Origin: Adiantum capillus-veneris
Taxonomy: Eukaryota; Streptophyta; Polypodiopsida; Polypodiales; Pteridaceae
Length of the DNA: 64,000 nucleotides
Reading direction: 5' to 3'
NCBI GenBank assembly: GCA_014529385.2
Contig: CM043960.1
Span: forward strand, 40,045,281 to 40,109,280
Each line of letters begins with the position of its first letter. The first letter of the stretch is position 1. Under the pieces are notes generated by a model. The model was not told the origin of the DNA. It saw only the letters and a list, made by a program, of their open reading frames with translations, and did not search any database. The position numbers and the translations under genes were made by a program. Positions 32,941 through 45,740 of the stretch are shown piece after piece.

Positions 32941-34783
32941 TGTCATAAAATCCAATATCTAACCAACCCAAATGATTTCCTCATATGAAATTGATAATTT
33001 AATGTGGGATAATAAACGAGAACAAGGGTTAGAATATAGACATGCCATAGAATCTAATATGTAACCAGCCCAAATGATTTTTTCATATTAAACCGATCAT
33101 GTAATGTGGTGTAATAAACGAGAACAAGGGTTAGAATATAGACATGTGCTTACGGATCTATCTCAACACGGGGCCAATGGTAAAGGGGTCCAAATGAGAG
33201 ATGGTCTGTCAAAGAGTTAGGCTAGCTAATGAGAGATGGTCTGTCAGAGAGTTAGGCTAGCTAATGGAGCTTAAAAGACCGTAGTGTTAGCTTCATTAAA
33301 CACCTCAAATGGTTAGTGTTCAAAGTCCTTTGACCTTATGCAAGCTAGGGTTGGAATCCAACCTAAGATTATGGTGCTTGTCGTGCTTGCTGACTAAGGT
33401 GCTTGAGGTGCTTGTCGTGCTTGATGACTAAGGTGCTTGAGGTGCTTGTCATGATTGATGAGGAAGGAACTTGAGAAGCTTTCCATGCATGGGGGGTAAG
33501 GTGCTTGAGTCAAAAGAGACCCTAAAAATGGAGGGGGGAAGCCCCAAAGCTAGGGGAATCTTTGACTTAACCTCCCACTCACCCAAAGGGTACCCCCTTT
33601 TCTCAAAGGGCACATGGAAACATGTCACAGTCTCCCTATGCTTAGCCACATGGTGTGCTTGAATCCTATTGAATGGGCTATAGAGGGTTCCAATGAGCTT
33701 CTAGATCCATTCAACAAATATCTAGATATTTTAAGGCGCTCTCTCTCACCCAAAGGGCACCCCCTTTTCTCAAGGGGCACATGGACACATGTCAGACTCT
33801 CCCTATGTGTAGCCACATAGTGTGCTTGAATCCTATTGGTTGGGCTAAAGAGGGGTCCAATGAGCTTCTAGTTCTATTCCAAAAATATCTAGATTTTAAA
33901 AGGCTATCTCTCTCAAAGGGGTAAGGAGGACACTTGTCCAAAGACTACCCATGTTCTTGAGATGCATGGTTCATGTTATTGGCTAGGGGGAGAGGGGTCC
34001 AATGAGCTTCAGGCTTGAGAAAAAAGGGGGTCTCACCCAAATCAAGCAAGGGGTATGATTGGGGGATATACACCTCTCACACACTCATTTTTGTCAGGTA
34101 TTCTCACTTGGTGAAAGTAGAGGAACTCCATCTCTTTCTCCAAGCTTGTTGAGAAGGTGAGAGCCTACACCAACACTCTTGGCCATGGAATGCAAATCCA
34201 ACCAAGAGCCATGCTTCAATGATTAAGGCTGGCATCTTCTCCACCTTCATTATTATGATATTATGTATGCTAGCATGAAGAGTATGGTAAGTGAGGAACT
34301 ATTTCTTTCTCCTATGAAATTTTTCTTCTTTCTCTTCCCTACCCTCATTCCTTGCTAGATCTATCCACCTTTGAAGGTGTTTGAGGCCTTGGGATTGAGG
34401 CTTGGGATAGTTAATACTTTCTACAAAGTTTATTTTATGCTCATGATGCATGAACCTTTCCGTATTCATTGCCTCACCTAGGTCACATGGAACACAAAGA
34501 TTGTATTGTACCAAGTCTCTCTTGATGGGAGAAACTATAATATAAATGCCTATTGGAGGAGGGACCGACTTCGCATAAATCCGGTCCTCAATGGTCGTCA
34601 TGTTCTCTAAACTCTCTCTTTTTCTTGCAAAAGTATTGTTTATGCCAAGTCAACTAAGTACCATGTTTATGCTGCTACCATCAATTATGTTTACCGCTAT
34701 GCTCGCAACATAAACTCACAAAAGTGCTTTATCTAATTTCCTAATTCCACGACTCTCAAAATTTATAGGCCATTTCCATTACA
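32941..34783 (+). repeat. Chromovirus 3' LTR (plus strand)
   Basis: 1,843 bp, TGTCATAAAA...CCATTTCCATTACA. The first ~112 bp are tandemly duplicated (32941-33052, 33053-33160). A 39 bp unit (about 33192-33270) and a ~170 bp unit (about 33577-33746, 33747-33916; 'cccaaagggcaccccctttt') are also duplicated. The distal hairpin is GGACCGA/CCGGTCC (34562-34587), with one stem base lost. No matching 5' LTR in the correct arrangement was found. Confidence 0.88.
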
Positions 34784-34799
34784 TTCCTTCAATTCATTG

Positions 34800-35857
34800 A
34801 TTTAAAAGTGACAACCGCAAAAGAGGCCAGTCTTCTCAAGATAGAAATTTCTCAAGCAGAAGTGGAACTTTCCACTAGTCCAAAAAGCCTGGCTGTTGAG
34901 GAGAAAGTTGTTTTGAAAGAGCAGATAGAAGAGGAAACAGAGACCATTTGGAAGGAGGCAATGCAATGGGAAGAACGGATTATACACTCAATCTACCCAT
35001 GCCCTCCACAACCAATGAAATGTGGTATCAGCAAGCTCTCCCTTATCCTCTCATTGAATTCAAAGTCCTCCAAATCAAAGAAAGACTAATCAAGGATCTC
35101 CGGCCAATCCCTGCACTATAGCATCCCAAACGGCATGAGATCTGGCTTAATCGGCATCCCCAGTATCTTATTTTGTTCAAAAATGCACCATTACTAATCA
35201 AATAGGATCCTATGCATTGCCCGGTATTGAGAGTCAAACATTGGCAACAACACCTTCTCCTCCAATAGAAAAGACAAACCTGGCTTAACTACCCCTTATT
35301 TCCACCACCTCCAAATAACCAATTGATAGATTCATACATGGTGGAGACACTATCTTTGACCATACAATTATTTTGGGGTATTCCATATTTGGCATTTATT
35401 ATGCTAGTAAGGATTGAAAAGATTCTCCTCGCTTGTTTGCAAACCTATCATAGGGAAAAACAAACAGATGCCGCATGGCTGTCCTTCCTTAAAGTACACA
35501 AGGTCTATGCTATGATCTCTCTGGTCTACCATCAGAAGAAGTCCTTCATGGATTCTACGCAAGGGCAATTTTTATCCCATTGTATTATATGGAGACATTT
35601 GAAGAAGCATTCTATAGGGTATTTTTCACTTATAGATCAAAGATCTTAGGCCCTGTCATCACAAACCTGCGGGTTGTGTTTGTCATCTATCAACCATGGA
35701 GCTGAAAAATTCAATCAACATGTAATTCATGTCCACTAACAAAAATAGATGCATATCAAGTACCCACAAGGTCTTGAGCATCAAGCAAAGAGAACAACAA
35801 CGCGCAACCCGACCACTACTTAGCACCCTAAGTAGTTGTGTCACGGACAATACAGGC
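34800..35857 (+). pseudogene. Unrecognised retroelement coding fragment
   Basis: The plus-strand frame 34808-35089 (93 codons) is Glu/Lys-rich with coiled-coil character (EASLLKIEISQAEVELS, LKEQIEEETETIWKEAM). Interrupted pieces continue (PYPLIEFKVLQIKERLIKDL; frame 35323-35649 with QLFWGIPYLAFIMLVR). A polypurine tract and LTR start follow at once, so it is probably the 3' coding end of an LTR element. No RT, integrase or gag signature is visible and I do not recognise the family. Confidence 0.35.
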
Positions 35858-36400
35858 AAGGAGGGGGGGAATGTTAGCTGCTCAATTAACAAGAGCAAAA
35901 TAAGAGCATCAAGCAGGACTCAAACATTTTTTCAATACTAATCATTGTAATCAAACCAATTTTATTATTGAAAACTCTCGCAAGTCAAAATCCATTGCAA
36001 TATTATTGGGTACCAGTGAGTCTAAAGGGGCCAATGGCTTCCACGTTTGTAATTCTATGCAGTCTCTTAACCTTATAGTGAGCCCAAATTATCGAGGAAT
36101 CCCTTTTGACACCTTGAATAAGGTATAAAAGCCAATTTTTGTAACTTTAAGACCTAAGTTTTGGATAAAAAAGAGAAAGTGTTGTTGCAGCAGCTCAACG
36201 ATTGTCTATTGTTTCTTCAATCTCTCGTCTCTCTCGCGTACGGTATTGCATTGCTGTTATGAGCATACCAATGTGTTTTTGCAGGTGAAAGCTCTCTTTT
36301 ATGTAAATTTCACGCGATAAAGTGTACTTTTATTCATTCACGTCTACGAGATGTTTTTGTTTCCTATGCACAATACACACGCTAAAACTGGATTTTGACC
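35858..36400 (+). mobile_element. Polypurine tract and LTR start of another element
   Basis: AAGGAGGGGGGGAA (35858-35871) directly precedes TGTTAGCTGCTCAATTAAC (35872), a PPT-LTR junction. A TATAAAA box (36124-36130) lies about 250 bp inside. The right LTR end is not certain; it ends before the dispersed repeat beginning near 36455. Confidence 0.55.
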
Positions 36401-36454
36401 TTAGAGATAGATAGAGCGCGCCAAAAAAAAACTACAGAGCCCTTTTGGGACAAA

Positions 36455-36830
36455 AATTGACAACCCTAAAATACAATGTTTATCTTATGTGCAATTTTGT
36501 CAAGGTGTGAGAAATGACCTTTCAGCACTTGAGAGTGTAGAGAATACCCTACCCATGCTAGGTATTAAGTTTCATTCATTTGGAGACCTGTAGCTACACA
36601 AATTCTTTTGGATAAGGTTGTGGTAGAGAAAGTAGCTTTGGTGTCTGACACATACTTGAGACTTATATAAGTGGGAGCAACATAGACTTGGGTTTTTTGA
36701 GAGGTTGGCTATCTCTTGTAGCCTCCATGCACTAGTCGGGCCAGCTAAGTCCCACGGATTGACATTTTATGTATATGTTTCTCTCTTTCCTAGCTATGAT
36801 ATGGTGAGGCTTGGCAGTCGGCCAACACAT
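36455..36830 (+). repeat. Dispersed ~400 bp repeat, copy 2
   Basis: Direct repeat of 17690-18095 with scattered substitutions and short deletions, including the same 'ggagacctgtagctacacaa' and 'gatatggtgaggcttgg' blocks. Confidence 0.85.
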
Positions 36831-39279
36831 AGGACATTGATCGCCAACAACGGTGCTAAAATGTTGGGGGTCCATTATAGCATGGCTCCAATGACCAAAA
36901 ATAGCATCAGTCCAAAGAGATGAGCTACCCGGATAGGGCATGGAAATACTCACACATCATTAGTGAGAAAATCAAGGAAACATGAATCATTAACTCTATG
37001 AGGTGACCTTGTCCTATGGAGGAGCTAGTACATAAGATTGGCAATCTCCAATTCCACTTCTCCTCACCTAAATCAACTCAATCAAGCACGCTAATGGTTC
37101 CAATGATGCACAACATCACTAATCTTTGCATGCTACACATTAATCACAAACATGCCCACATAGATCTACCAAGCAACCCGGCTTCAATCAAGTCTACATG
37201 CACCACACAAAGAATAGAGGACAATCACACAATTAGAGAGTAATTAACCACTAATTAGTTAAGATCTAGTTGATCAAGGCATCAAAAACCATCAATAGAG
37301 AGTTAGAGAGGCATAGTGGAAGAGAATCAAGAGCATTGATTAGTTTTAATCAAGTCACATGATCATGAAGAGTCTCAAGGAATCCATTTCCATTCCCCAT
37401 GAGATTTCACTAGAGGTGCTCTCAAAAAATGAGGCTAAGAATTCTATTGTCATTTACACATTGCCTTCTATACCTAGGGTTAAAAATGTGCAATATTTGA
37501 GCATCCAAGGCCTTTAGGGCTCTACATTTACTATATTTGCTACCAAGGCACACCAATTGACATCTTCTTCCAACTTGGAACTCTTAGAAATCCTGAAACA
37601 CATCATAATCATTGTAGTGACTGAAAATAAATTGAAAAATTACAATACACGATCATATTGAAAAAATATGTAATTCAAATCTTTACTACTTCTTTGTATC
37701 TACCCTTAATATGTATTTTCTAGGCTTGGTCCTTTAGTAGAATCATGTTAATTGACGTCGGACTAGTTAACATCTTGTGTTAAGACATGGTTACCCAATT
37801 TAAATTGTGTGGGAATATTTTGCATAAAACGAATTTCTTTTTGCACCACAATTGGTAGCATGGGACTCATATGGGTGAATTAGTGTGGTTGGGAGTTATT
37901 CTATGTTATAGGTCTGACCTTGATTCATTGGTATGAGGTCAAACACTCTCTCTAGCATGGCAGGTGTGCATCTAAAAAGTGGAAAAAAGAAATTTTGCAC
38001 CAAGTGTGAAGTTATGGCATATGATTGGTCAAGGAGATGGGGATGCTTTGTATCATGATTAAGTCCATGTAATGATCTTATATGATTCATGAAACATCAA
38101 GGATATATTTGTATATTTCATATGCATGTGTGTGCTACTTTCCATCCTTCTGTGTCAAAACTAACTCTATGTGGAAGAAGGGTGATGTGTGGTTGTGGTG
38201 TATCAATTTCGTACAATTGAAAGATTCTAAATTGGTGATTTAAGATTATGATTATCCACTATTGTATGCATAAAAAAATCATATTTAAGGGCCATGTGTG
38301 ATGCCTCAGTTGTCAAAAGAAAGTACAAATAAAGCTCCCATTGTAGGAGTTTCTTTCAATGTTGAATATGGTTTATGGTCACAAGGGATTGAAGTTGCCT
38401 TATAGTTATATGGCTATGGTTTATGGTTGTGAAAGCTTGTGTTGCTCTTGAATTATTTTTTTGATTATGGTTGTGATGTTGAAATGTTGCAAAAAAAATT
38501 TAAACATACTATGATAAAGTGGTTTGCAAGACGGTTATGTATCACCCATTGTAGGGTAGGGTGCTCAATCAACTACTAAGAACTAGATTATAATTCATAG
38601 TTTGAATTGGATCATGAATTTGTTTTGATATATTATGCTAGATGTGTAAGGGTAGAGAACTTGTACAATTTGATTCCTTGGAAAGGACTGTTTGTGCATA
38701 TGCAAGATGCTACGTTGTGGTTAGACTCATGTGTTACATTTCTCATGGAAGCTTCAATACAAGATTTGGCCCACCTTCATCACATAGTCCAAGATGAAAT
38801 GGTCAATCATATGGGGCTATGCTAGATGAGGGGTGTTGTCCAGATCTTTCTTTTGTTAGGATCATTAACATGGCTAGTACATGGGGGGTTTGATTGGTTT
38901 ACATGGCTAGTGTGTCAAGGAGCTTCTCTTGGCTTTGGCTAACATCCAATGTGGCACCAAAGGGACATGGCACCTAAAGTGATATAATTGGTATTGATAT
39001 CATACCACATGTTTGTATCTAGAATACGTTTAAAATACGATCTCATGGAGGGAGGCAAAGCAGCCTCATTTGTAGTGTGGCATGGGATGGAGGTGTTCTA
39101 GTTTGCTCCTAGAAAAATGAGATTCTCTTTGTCTTTATCAGGAGTAGTTAGATGGGTGGACACACTGATCCCACACTAGTTTCCATGTTCTTACAAACCA
39201 TTTATGGTATTCAAGTTATGGTGTACTCATTTTGATAGCATAAGCTCATGGTTTTCCTATTTCATTCAGTCAAGGCATT
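36831..39279. other. Unassigned AT-rich DNA
   Basis: No reading frame above ~75 codons and no recognised domain on either strand. I see no long repeat in it. Confidence 0.5.
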
Positions 39280-40480
39280 AAAATATATTCGAACATGGCG
39301 TTGTCCGCTTCGTTCTTCACGTACCCGTTGACCCTCTTTGACACACCTGTCATGTTGGCTCACCCATCCACCCACGTCATCCCATCATTGAACTAGTGCA
39401 CGGCACGTTGGCCTCACTGATGCTATCGGCCCCATCATGATGAAGTCGGCGGTCCTCCACACTATCTCGCATGGGCATGCTCAAATGGGATCAATGGTTG
39501 GCTGAGGTGATTTGGACCGTCAGATGCACATTTGTAAATTCGGGGTATTTGGTAAATTTGGGGAGAAAAGTAAATCTGGGTAGGCTTGTCAATTCGGATC
39601 AATCCGCACCCCATGTCTTGAACCCCCAAATTCCCCACCACAAGCCATGTGCACTAACCACTACACCCTCATGCGTACGTTTAAACATAGGGGATTTGAG
39701 TATGTCATATTGTAAATGTGGGCCGATTGTGGTAAATTCGGGACAAATTTGTAAATTCGGGCAGAGTAGTAAATTTGGGGCAACATCAGATCTGATAGTC
39801 CATGATTGACGCGCCCCGCGTTTTCCTCCTCCACCATTGATCCCATTTGAGCATGCCCGTGTGATATAGTGATGAGGGTCGGCGGTGGCATTGTTCGGTT
39901 CCGTCCTTCACGTACTCTTTGATCCTTGCATGGTTCACATGTCGATCCACGCGGCCCCATCACCCTTGACCCCATCACCCTTGACGTGCATGGCTTGTCG
40001 GTGCTACCGGCCTTGATCCACTTCATCACGGTGCACTTGACTGTGGCGTCGTTTGCTCCGTGCTTTAAGCACTCGTTCACCCATGTAGGCCCAATTTATC
40101 CCTTCATCAAAGACTTGCACGAATGGACCCTTGACTGTCCTCCCTTGACGTAGTCGGCCCCGTGGATGCATCCAACCTCGATCGGCCCTATCACATTGTC
40201 ATTGGCAATGACGTGCTCCACTAATTTTTTCTTCATGTACCCGTCAGCCCTTACCCACATACTCGAAGCATGAACCCAACCGTCAGCCCACGCCGATCCA
40301 TCAACGCGTCCATGCCCTTGATTATCCTCCATCCACATAGTCCACCATCATGATGGAGTCGTTGGTGGCTCTGTCAAGGACTTGTCAGCCCTCATCCGTG
40401 CGCTTCGCTTCTTGCTGCACCACGAACAATCCCGTTAGCGCATTGGGTGTCATTGATGGATGCGTCGTTCGTGCCCTCGG
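39280..40480. repeat. Degenerate GC-rich repeat region
   Basis: Recurrent variants of 'cttcacgtacccgttgaccc' (about 39318, 39906 as 'cttcacgtactctttgatcc', 40231 as 'cttcatgtacccgtcagccc') and of 'gtcggcggtggc/gtcgttggtggc', spaced a few hundred bases apart. It is much more GC-rich than its surroundings. Small reading frames here are probably incidental. Confidence 0.5.
39460..39871. mobile_element. Small CACTA-like inverted-repeat element
   Basis: Ends CACTATCTCGCATGGGCATG and CACTATATCACACGGGCATG (reverse complement) are inverted over 38 bp with three mismatches (39460-39497 against 39834-39871). Inside are about eight variants of GTAAATTCGGG (about 39535, 39552, 39568, 39731, 39750, 39768 and others), as in CACTA subterminal arrays. 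412 bp, no coding frame. The flanking triplets (cca, atg) do not match, so no target duplication supports it. Confidence 0.5.
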
Positions 40481-41040
40481 CCATTGCATCCTCTCATGAA
40501 AACCTTCTCCTGCGGGCTTCCCCCAACAAGGGGGTTTCCCCTTTTTGCCATCCTGTGGGTCATAGTTCTTGGGGGTTTGTCGGCTGGCGCCGGATCTTCA
40601 ACAATTATAAAATAGTGGTGCTCTGTTGACATAGAAACGGGGTGGAGAGCAGAACGCAGGACGGGTGAGGTGAGGCAATGAGTTCCCTGCACCCCTCTTG
40701 TGACGTTGGGATGCACCCCCCCGCCTTGGGCGCGTGGGAAGGCTACCTTCCACCGACGGGCTTGGCTACTTTCGGGGCATTTTCAGGTCTCGTGGGGCTC
40801 AACGCGGTCAGGGTGGCCAAGGGAGCTTGATAGGTGATGAGTGATGGCGGACCGTGTCCAGGGCCGAAGCACGGACTACGGCAAGCTCTCGCCCGGGCCG
40901 CGCTGTTATCACTTGGAGCGCGACGGAGTTTTTTCCCGTCGCGAGCTACGTGCGGCTTGTATTGATACGAAAGGTCCTGAACCCGTGTGCATAAGTAAAC
41001 CAGAAGCTATTTTAAATAAAATCTTTCCTTTTGTGATCTA
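40481..41040. other. GC-rich block without a recognised gene
   Basis: Contains an ATTATAAAATAG TATA-like site near 40607 and the inverted repeat GCGACGGAG/CCCGTCGCGA near 40919-40945. It is sharply bounded on the right by very AT-rich DNA. It could be an LTR or rearranged host DNA; I cannot tell which. Confidence 0.35.
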
Positions 41041-41214
41041 ATGATATTTCAAATAAATAGAATTTTATTATTAATTTACACTTTTAGAAAATAAAAAAAT
41101 ACATACATAAATAAATAAATATATTTTTGCTTAAATTACCATCACATAAATAATTAGGTTGAGATATCTTGATTTTTTAATTTATTTACTTTATTCTTTT
41201 TCAAAAAAAATGAC

Positions 41215-41665
41215 ATGGCTATTGAGGTGTCCATGCATGAATGACATGGTCATCCATGTGGCAAGCTGACATGGATGATTGATGACATGGAATGCATAGG
41301 TGGAAAGATGAGGTGGTGGATGTGATCCCCTCATTTTTCATGTCATATGATGATGTGTCAAAATGGTGACATGTAATGATTAGGTGGCAAAAAAGGACGT
41401 GATGAGTTGGCAAGGTGGCAATGTGGCATGCTTGGTGGCTCATGAGGTGGCGAGTGATGTGGCAAGCAATGCAAGCAGTACTTACACGTGGCATGTGAGG
41501 TGATGATGACATGGAACTTAAGGTGAAGTGGCATGGAAGGTGGCAGTGGAGGGTGGTGGATAAGTTGCCAATTAGAGTGACATGGCAAGCTAAGTGTTAC
41601 GATCAAAGTGTGGACTGCGGTGATGTGGAAGGTGAGATGGGGTGATGACATGGACCTTTGGTGAC
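41215..41665. repeat. Degenerate 'gatgacatgg / gaggtggca' repeat
   Basis: About 450 bp built from variants of TGACATGG, GAGGTGGCA and ATGTGGCA every 15-40 bases. The minus strand consequently reads as His/Ser/Pro-rich open frames that are not genes. Confidence 0.7.
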
Positions 41666-41754
41666 GTGGTGGCCTCCTTGTATGAGGCGAACTAGCCAAC
41701 TAGGATTGGGAGAGTACAACCAGGCCATGGTTAGTTGACAAGTGTCAAAATTTA

Positions 41755-41778
41755 TAGGTTTGGTATTTACCAAACCTA
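41755..41778. other. Perfect 11 bp inverted repeat with 2-base loop
   Basis: TAGGTTTGGTA, TT, TACCAAACCTA. No element ends or terminator context were identified around it. Confidence 0.7.
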
Positions 41779-44564
41779 AGGAGGCAAACCTCAAGTGAAT
41801 GGTGCAAGTGAAAAAAATTCAAACAATGAAAGTGTATCTTTCCCTTACTCAAAAACACTCAAATTTTTTCTATGAAGACCTTACACTAAGAGTTATGACA
41901 TATATGAAATTCAAAATAAGTGGCAATGTATATTATTTATTAGATTTAAAAAAAAAACTATATCAAGGTTCTCTAAGGAGTCTTTGTTATTTTCTAAGGT
42001 AGATCTTTAAAAAATGAACCATTGAAGTTTAAATGTTTTGGCATGGTCACACTCCTTGGGTCATAATCTATCAAATGAAGGTTGGATCTTGCAAAACAAG
42101 CTCTACATCATTAGATATCTGGTGGTTAAAAATTAGGTTTTTGTAAATAGAAATTCTAATAAAGAAAAATAAATAATAATTATGCAAAGATCCAAAAGAA
42201 AATCAATAGATCAAGCTAAATTGCTGGCAAAGTGAAAATTTCATGTGCAAGAGGGTAAGTAAAGAAAAAAATCCCATTAAAAGTTATAAGTATTTCTTCA
42301 TCAAGGTCACAATGTTGTGACAAGGTGTGACAGGCTGAACCAGATTAGTCCTTGCACAATAAAATTACCATTTAGATGTGAAAAAATGAAGATGAGAGCT
42401 TTCCATTGTGTTTGAAACTATGTGCTTTGTGTGGCTACCAAATCTTGCCTCTTCAAATTAAGTGCAAGGAAGTCAAATGTACGTAGGAATGACCAAAAAG
42501 AGGCTATTTCTTGGCTGTCTTGGTGGGGGCAACTGCTGAAAATGGGTACACCTTATCATGCATACACCCCGTAGGGTCCTACTTCCCTTTCGTCTCACAG
42601 GGTCCCACTCCCATGGCATCATAGGGTCCTACGCCACTCCATTCCGCTCCTTCTTTGCTAGAACACTATCGACGAACTTTCTCTAGTGGCACGCATTGAC
42701 GCTCGTCTCAAGGAAACGAGCGTCGAGAGAGATGAAGCGGTGGCGAATCTTGTGGCTTTGCAGGATTTGGTAGTGGTGGGGGAACGGAGTTCCCTATTTC
42801 AGAGTGTTCCACCCCTGACGCAAATGACAAAGATACTGACACACATGGGCGCTACTACATGGTAAAACATGGTAGGGAGGTGGACTTCGGTACAACACAG
42901 GGAAGGTAATAATAGCGGGTATATTACCACAGATATTATGGTGATTATTGCTTCCAAACCACTACCACGTTATGAGCCGCGGTTATTGTCGCGCACACAT
43001 TTTTTTTCCTTTGGCAAAATAGCGGTTATAGACTACTCCTCTTATAGTGGATGTAGTCGTCTCTTTACCTCTCCACTTCACTTGAAGACCACCAATTTGG
43101 CTGCTTGGAATGAAAGAATGGCAAGAGGCAAAGGGAGTTCAAGCTATGGAAATCTTGAGAATTAGTAGAAAGGAGAGAGAAAGGGTAATGAAAGAAGAAG
43201 ATCAAGTTTTGACAAACTTGATTAGGGTTTTGACCATGGTTTCTCTTGGAGAGGTGTGTGTGTGTATGAGGTGTGCATGAAAGAGGCTTGGCTATGGATT
43301 TTTCAAGCTTACTCTCAAGTTTTCACATTGAGAAAATGAAGGAGAGAAGTGTAAAATGAGAATAGAAGCCCTCTTTCTATGCACATTTTAGATAAGTGCC
43401 TTACCTTATATTGATAGCATATCTTTCTTATAGATAAGTTCTTTTTACTTAACTTGATAACTTATCTTGTGTTTCAAAACTTCTTCAACAAGCTACTTAC
43501 TCACCTCATCCTTATTCTTATCTTCTGTTTCTTTTTATTTTCTTTTTTCCTTTTCTTTATGCTAATTTTCTCAGAAATAAGAGCCAATTTTCATGCATTG
43601 GTTATGTCCATGTTCCAATGAATGGTGTAAACCGAAAGTGTCTTGCAAGTAGACTAGGGTGCTTAGATTGAGCCCAAATTTATTCGATTTTTTACAATTT
43701 TTTATTATTATTATTTTCTTTTTCTTTTTCTTCTTTTAAGTATGTGGCTTGATGTGTTTTCCTTTCATAAGGGCTAGGAGAAGGCCCTTACAAACTCCTC
43801 AACAAAAGGAAAGAACTGCTCTCAGCTCAAAACAATAAAGGAAGATGGTAAATCTTTAGCCGCAAGTTACACATTTAACTTCTAGGCAACATTAGTTTGT
43901 TCTTCTCTAGCTAATTCATCTATGTAAGGTGCAATCTATCCTCATCTCTTACAATATTCTTACTTTCATCTTTCTCTTTTCTTCCCATCTCCGTGTCGAG
44001 AACTTCTCAGGATTGTCTCTTTTAACCCTTTCCACTATCTCTTTGCTCATTACCTTATTTTATGGATCGGTGGCAAGAGTTGGTTTTATCTATGGCCATT
44101 CCAAGTGCCATACTCGCTTAAGACTCCCTCAACCTAAATTCTCACAAATGTATGTTGGTAGACTGAGAGGCGGCATTGTATGCCTTTACAAGAAAGCACG
44201 TAGGCTCAGTCCTCTCCCAATATGCTTTGAGCCAAGGTCAAGGGTTGACAAACCCACAGGAAATTGTAAAATTCCTTGGTGTCAAGTCAACAATTCACCC
44301 CATACCCATAGATGTAATTCATACTAAAAATAATCGATCATGATGTAATATCCAAATCAATACAGAATAATTGTTTTTGTTAACCATTCTTGTCAACATT
44401 ATGTACTTGTTTTTTGAAAATTCATATTGTCCACTAAATTATATTTCCACAACACATACACAGAACCTCGAACATGCAGCGACCTGTCGATCAAAAGGCA
44501 CATCTTGGTGATTTTTTTACAAAAACGAGTGACCGAGAAGAGGAGGGGGGGAGGGGCATACGGG
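41779..44564. other. Unassigned DNA
   Basis: No recognised family. A short triple repeat of 'agggtcc(t/c)ac' lies at about 42570-42635. Frames at 42869-43165 and 43929-44327 have no recognisable motif; the second starts with a hydrophobic stretch but lacks supporting homology, so I do not call a gene. Confidence 0.45.
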
Positions 44565-44761
44565 GTCAACGAAACCACCACGGAGCATGCAGCGCCTGAC
44601 GGGATCGAACGGTGCAATAAAATTCCATGTGCACCACGGCGCACAGGGGGATCGCAAGGGACAGATCTGTCAGTGCAAGGGCAAGATCTGTCACTACTAG
44701 CGCACGTGGCTTTTCTTTAATGCCGTTCGACCCCGCCGTGCTCCGTGGTGGTCCCATTGAC
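44565..44761. mobile_element. Foldback (MITE-like) element
   Basis: The left arm (44565-44612: 'gtcaacgaaaccaccacgga', then 'gggatcgaacgg') is inverted at 44722-44761 ('gccgttcgaccccgccgtgc', then 'gtggtggtcccattgac'). The middle has two copies of CAAG(G)G(A)CA-AGATCTGTCA near 44660-44695. ~200 bp, no coding frame, no target duplication recognised. Confidence 0.5.
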
Positions 44762-45170
44762 TATAGAATTTTGTGGCTTTTATCAAATAACCTTCTCCTT
44801 CTTTTGGACTCTTAGGGTGTACTCGATTTATAAACTTCTTGAAGACTAGTTTAGTACCACAACTGGACATTATAACAATGTAAATTTTGGATCATTTTGT
44901 ATACCAAGGCAAAATCATAATGAATGTCAACCAAGTTACACAGTCTGTGACTTGCTCCATGGGGACACTACATAAGAAAAACACTACTAAGTTATTTTGA
45001 GAATCACTATTTAACTAAAAGAAGGTTCTTTAACACCATGTATACAACAACATGTGTGAATTCTAGTATGTGGTGCACAAATCGTATTTTAAAAAATCTT
45101 TTGGCTCTAAATTACATGAATATATGGTGTTTGTAAGTATATAAAGTGGCACATAAAGTATTGTGACAAT
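44762..45170. other. Unassigned AT-rich DNA
   Basis: Nothing recognised on either strand. Confidence 0.5.
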
Positions 45171-45434
45171 TACCTAAGGTCAAAGGACTTTTAACGCTAA
45201 CCATTGGAGGTCTTCAATGAAGCTAACCCTAAGGTCTTTAAGCTCCAGTGTCTAACCTTGCTCTTTGACAAATCATCTTTGATTTGGACCCCTTTACCAT
45301 TGGCCCCGTGTTGAGATAAACCCCAAAAGCACATGTCTATATTCTAACCCTTGTTTCCATCTATTCTCCCACATTAAATGATCACTTAAATATGAGAAAA
45401 TCATTTGGGTTTGTTAGATATTAGATTTTATGAC
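45171..45434 (-). repeat. Chromovirus LTR fragment
   Basis: The first ~264 bp of the LTR on the minus strand, starting TGTCATAAAATCTAATATC at 45434 and matching 10402 downward and 19178 upward. Truncated at 45171. Confidence 0.88.
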
Positions 45435-45740
45435 AAATGTACTTCCATAAAAGGTTTCTTAATTGAGAAAGTGAAAATTTTCATACATAAGGGTTAGATT
45501 TTTTACAAAAATGCATACATATATAATATTTGAAAATATACACGTAAGGGATTATTGAAATACCTCTTGTTCGTACGTGCTATATGCAATCTCGTATGCA
45601 ATTCTTACATAGTGGACTCCCCGGGCTTTGGATGTGTTGCAAGTAGAGTTTTGAAGGATGATTGTGAGACTTTGTAGTAGATTGGATGTCTTTGTTGGGG
45701 ATTTTTCAAGATGTGGCTATATGGGTTACCCTATGTTTTC

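Noticed and set aside
19178-34783. One giant element with LTRs at 19178-21025 and 32941-34783 enclosing the decayed gypsy
   Set aside because: The left LTR has no primer-binding site after it and has near-matching flanking 5-mers of its own, and the enclosed gag/pol belongs to a different family from the chromovirus that owns these LTRs.
39661-40338. Several frames of 75-139 codons in the GC-rich region
   Set aside because: Overlapping frames on both strands in a repeat region, low in stops because of base composition; no domain recognised.
41219-41699. Minus-strand His/Ser/Pro-rich frames
   Set aside because: They are produced by the short repeat motif block at 41215-41665.
43929-44327. 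132-codon frame with hydrophobic N-terminus
   Set aside because: No homology or supporting gene context; hydrophobicity comes from T-rich DNA.
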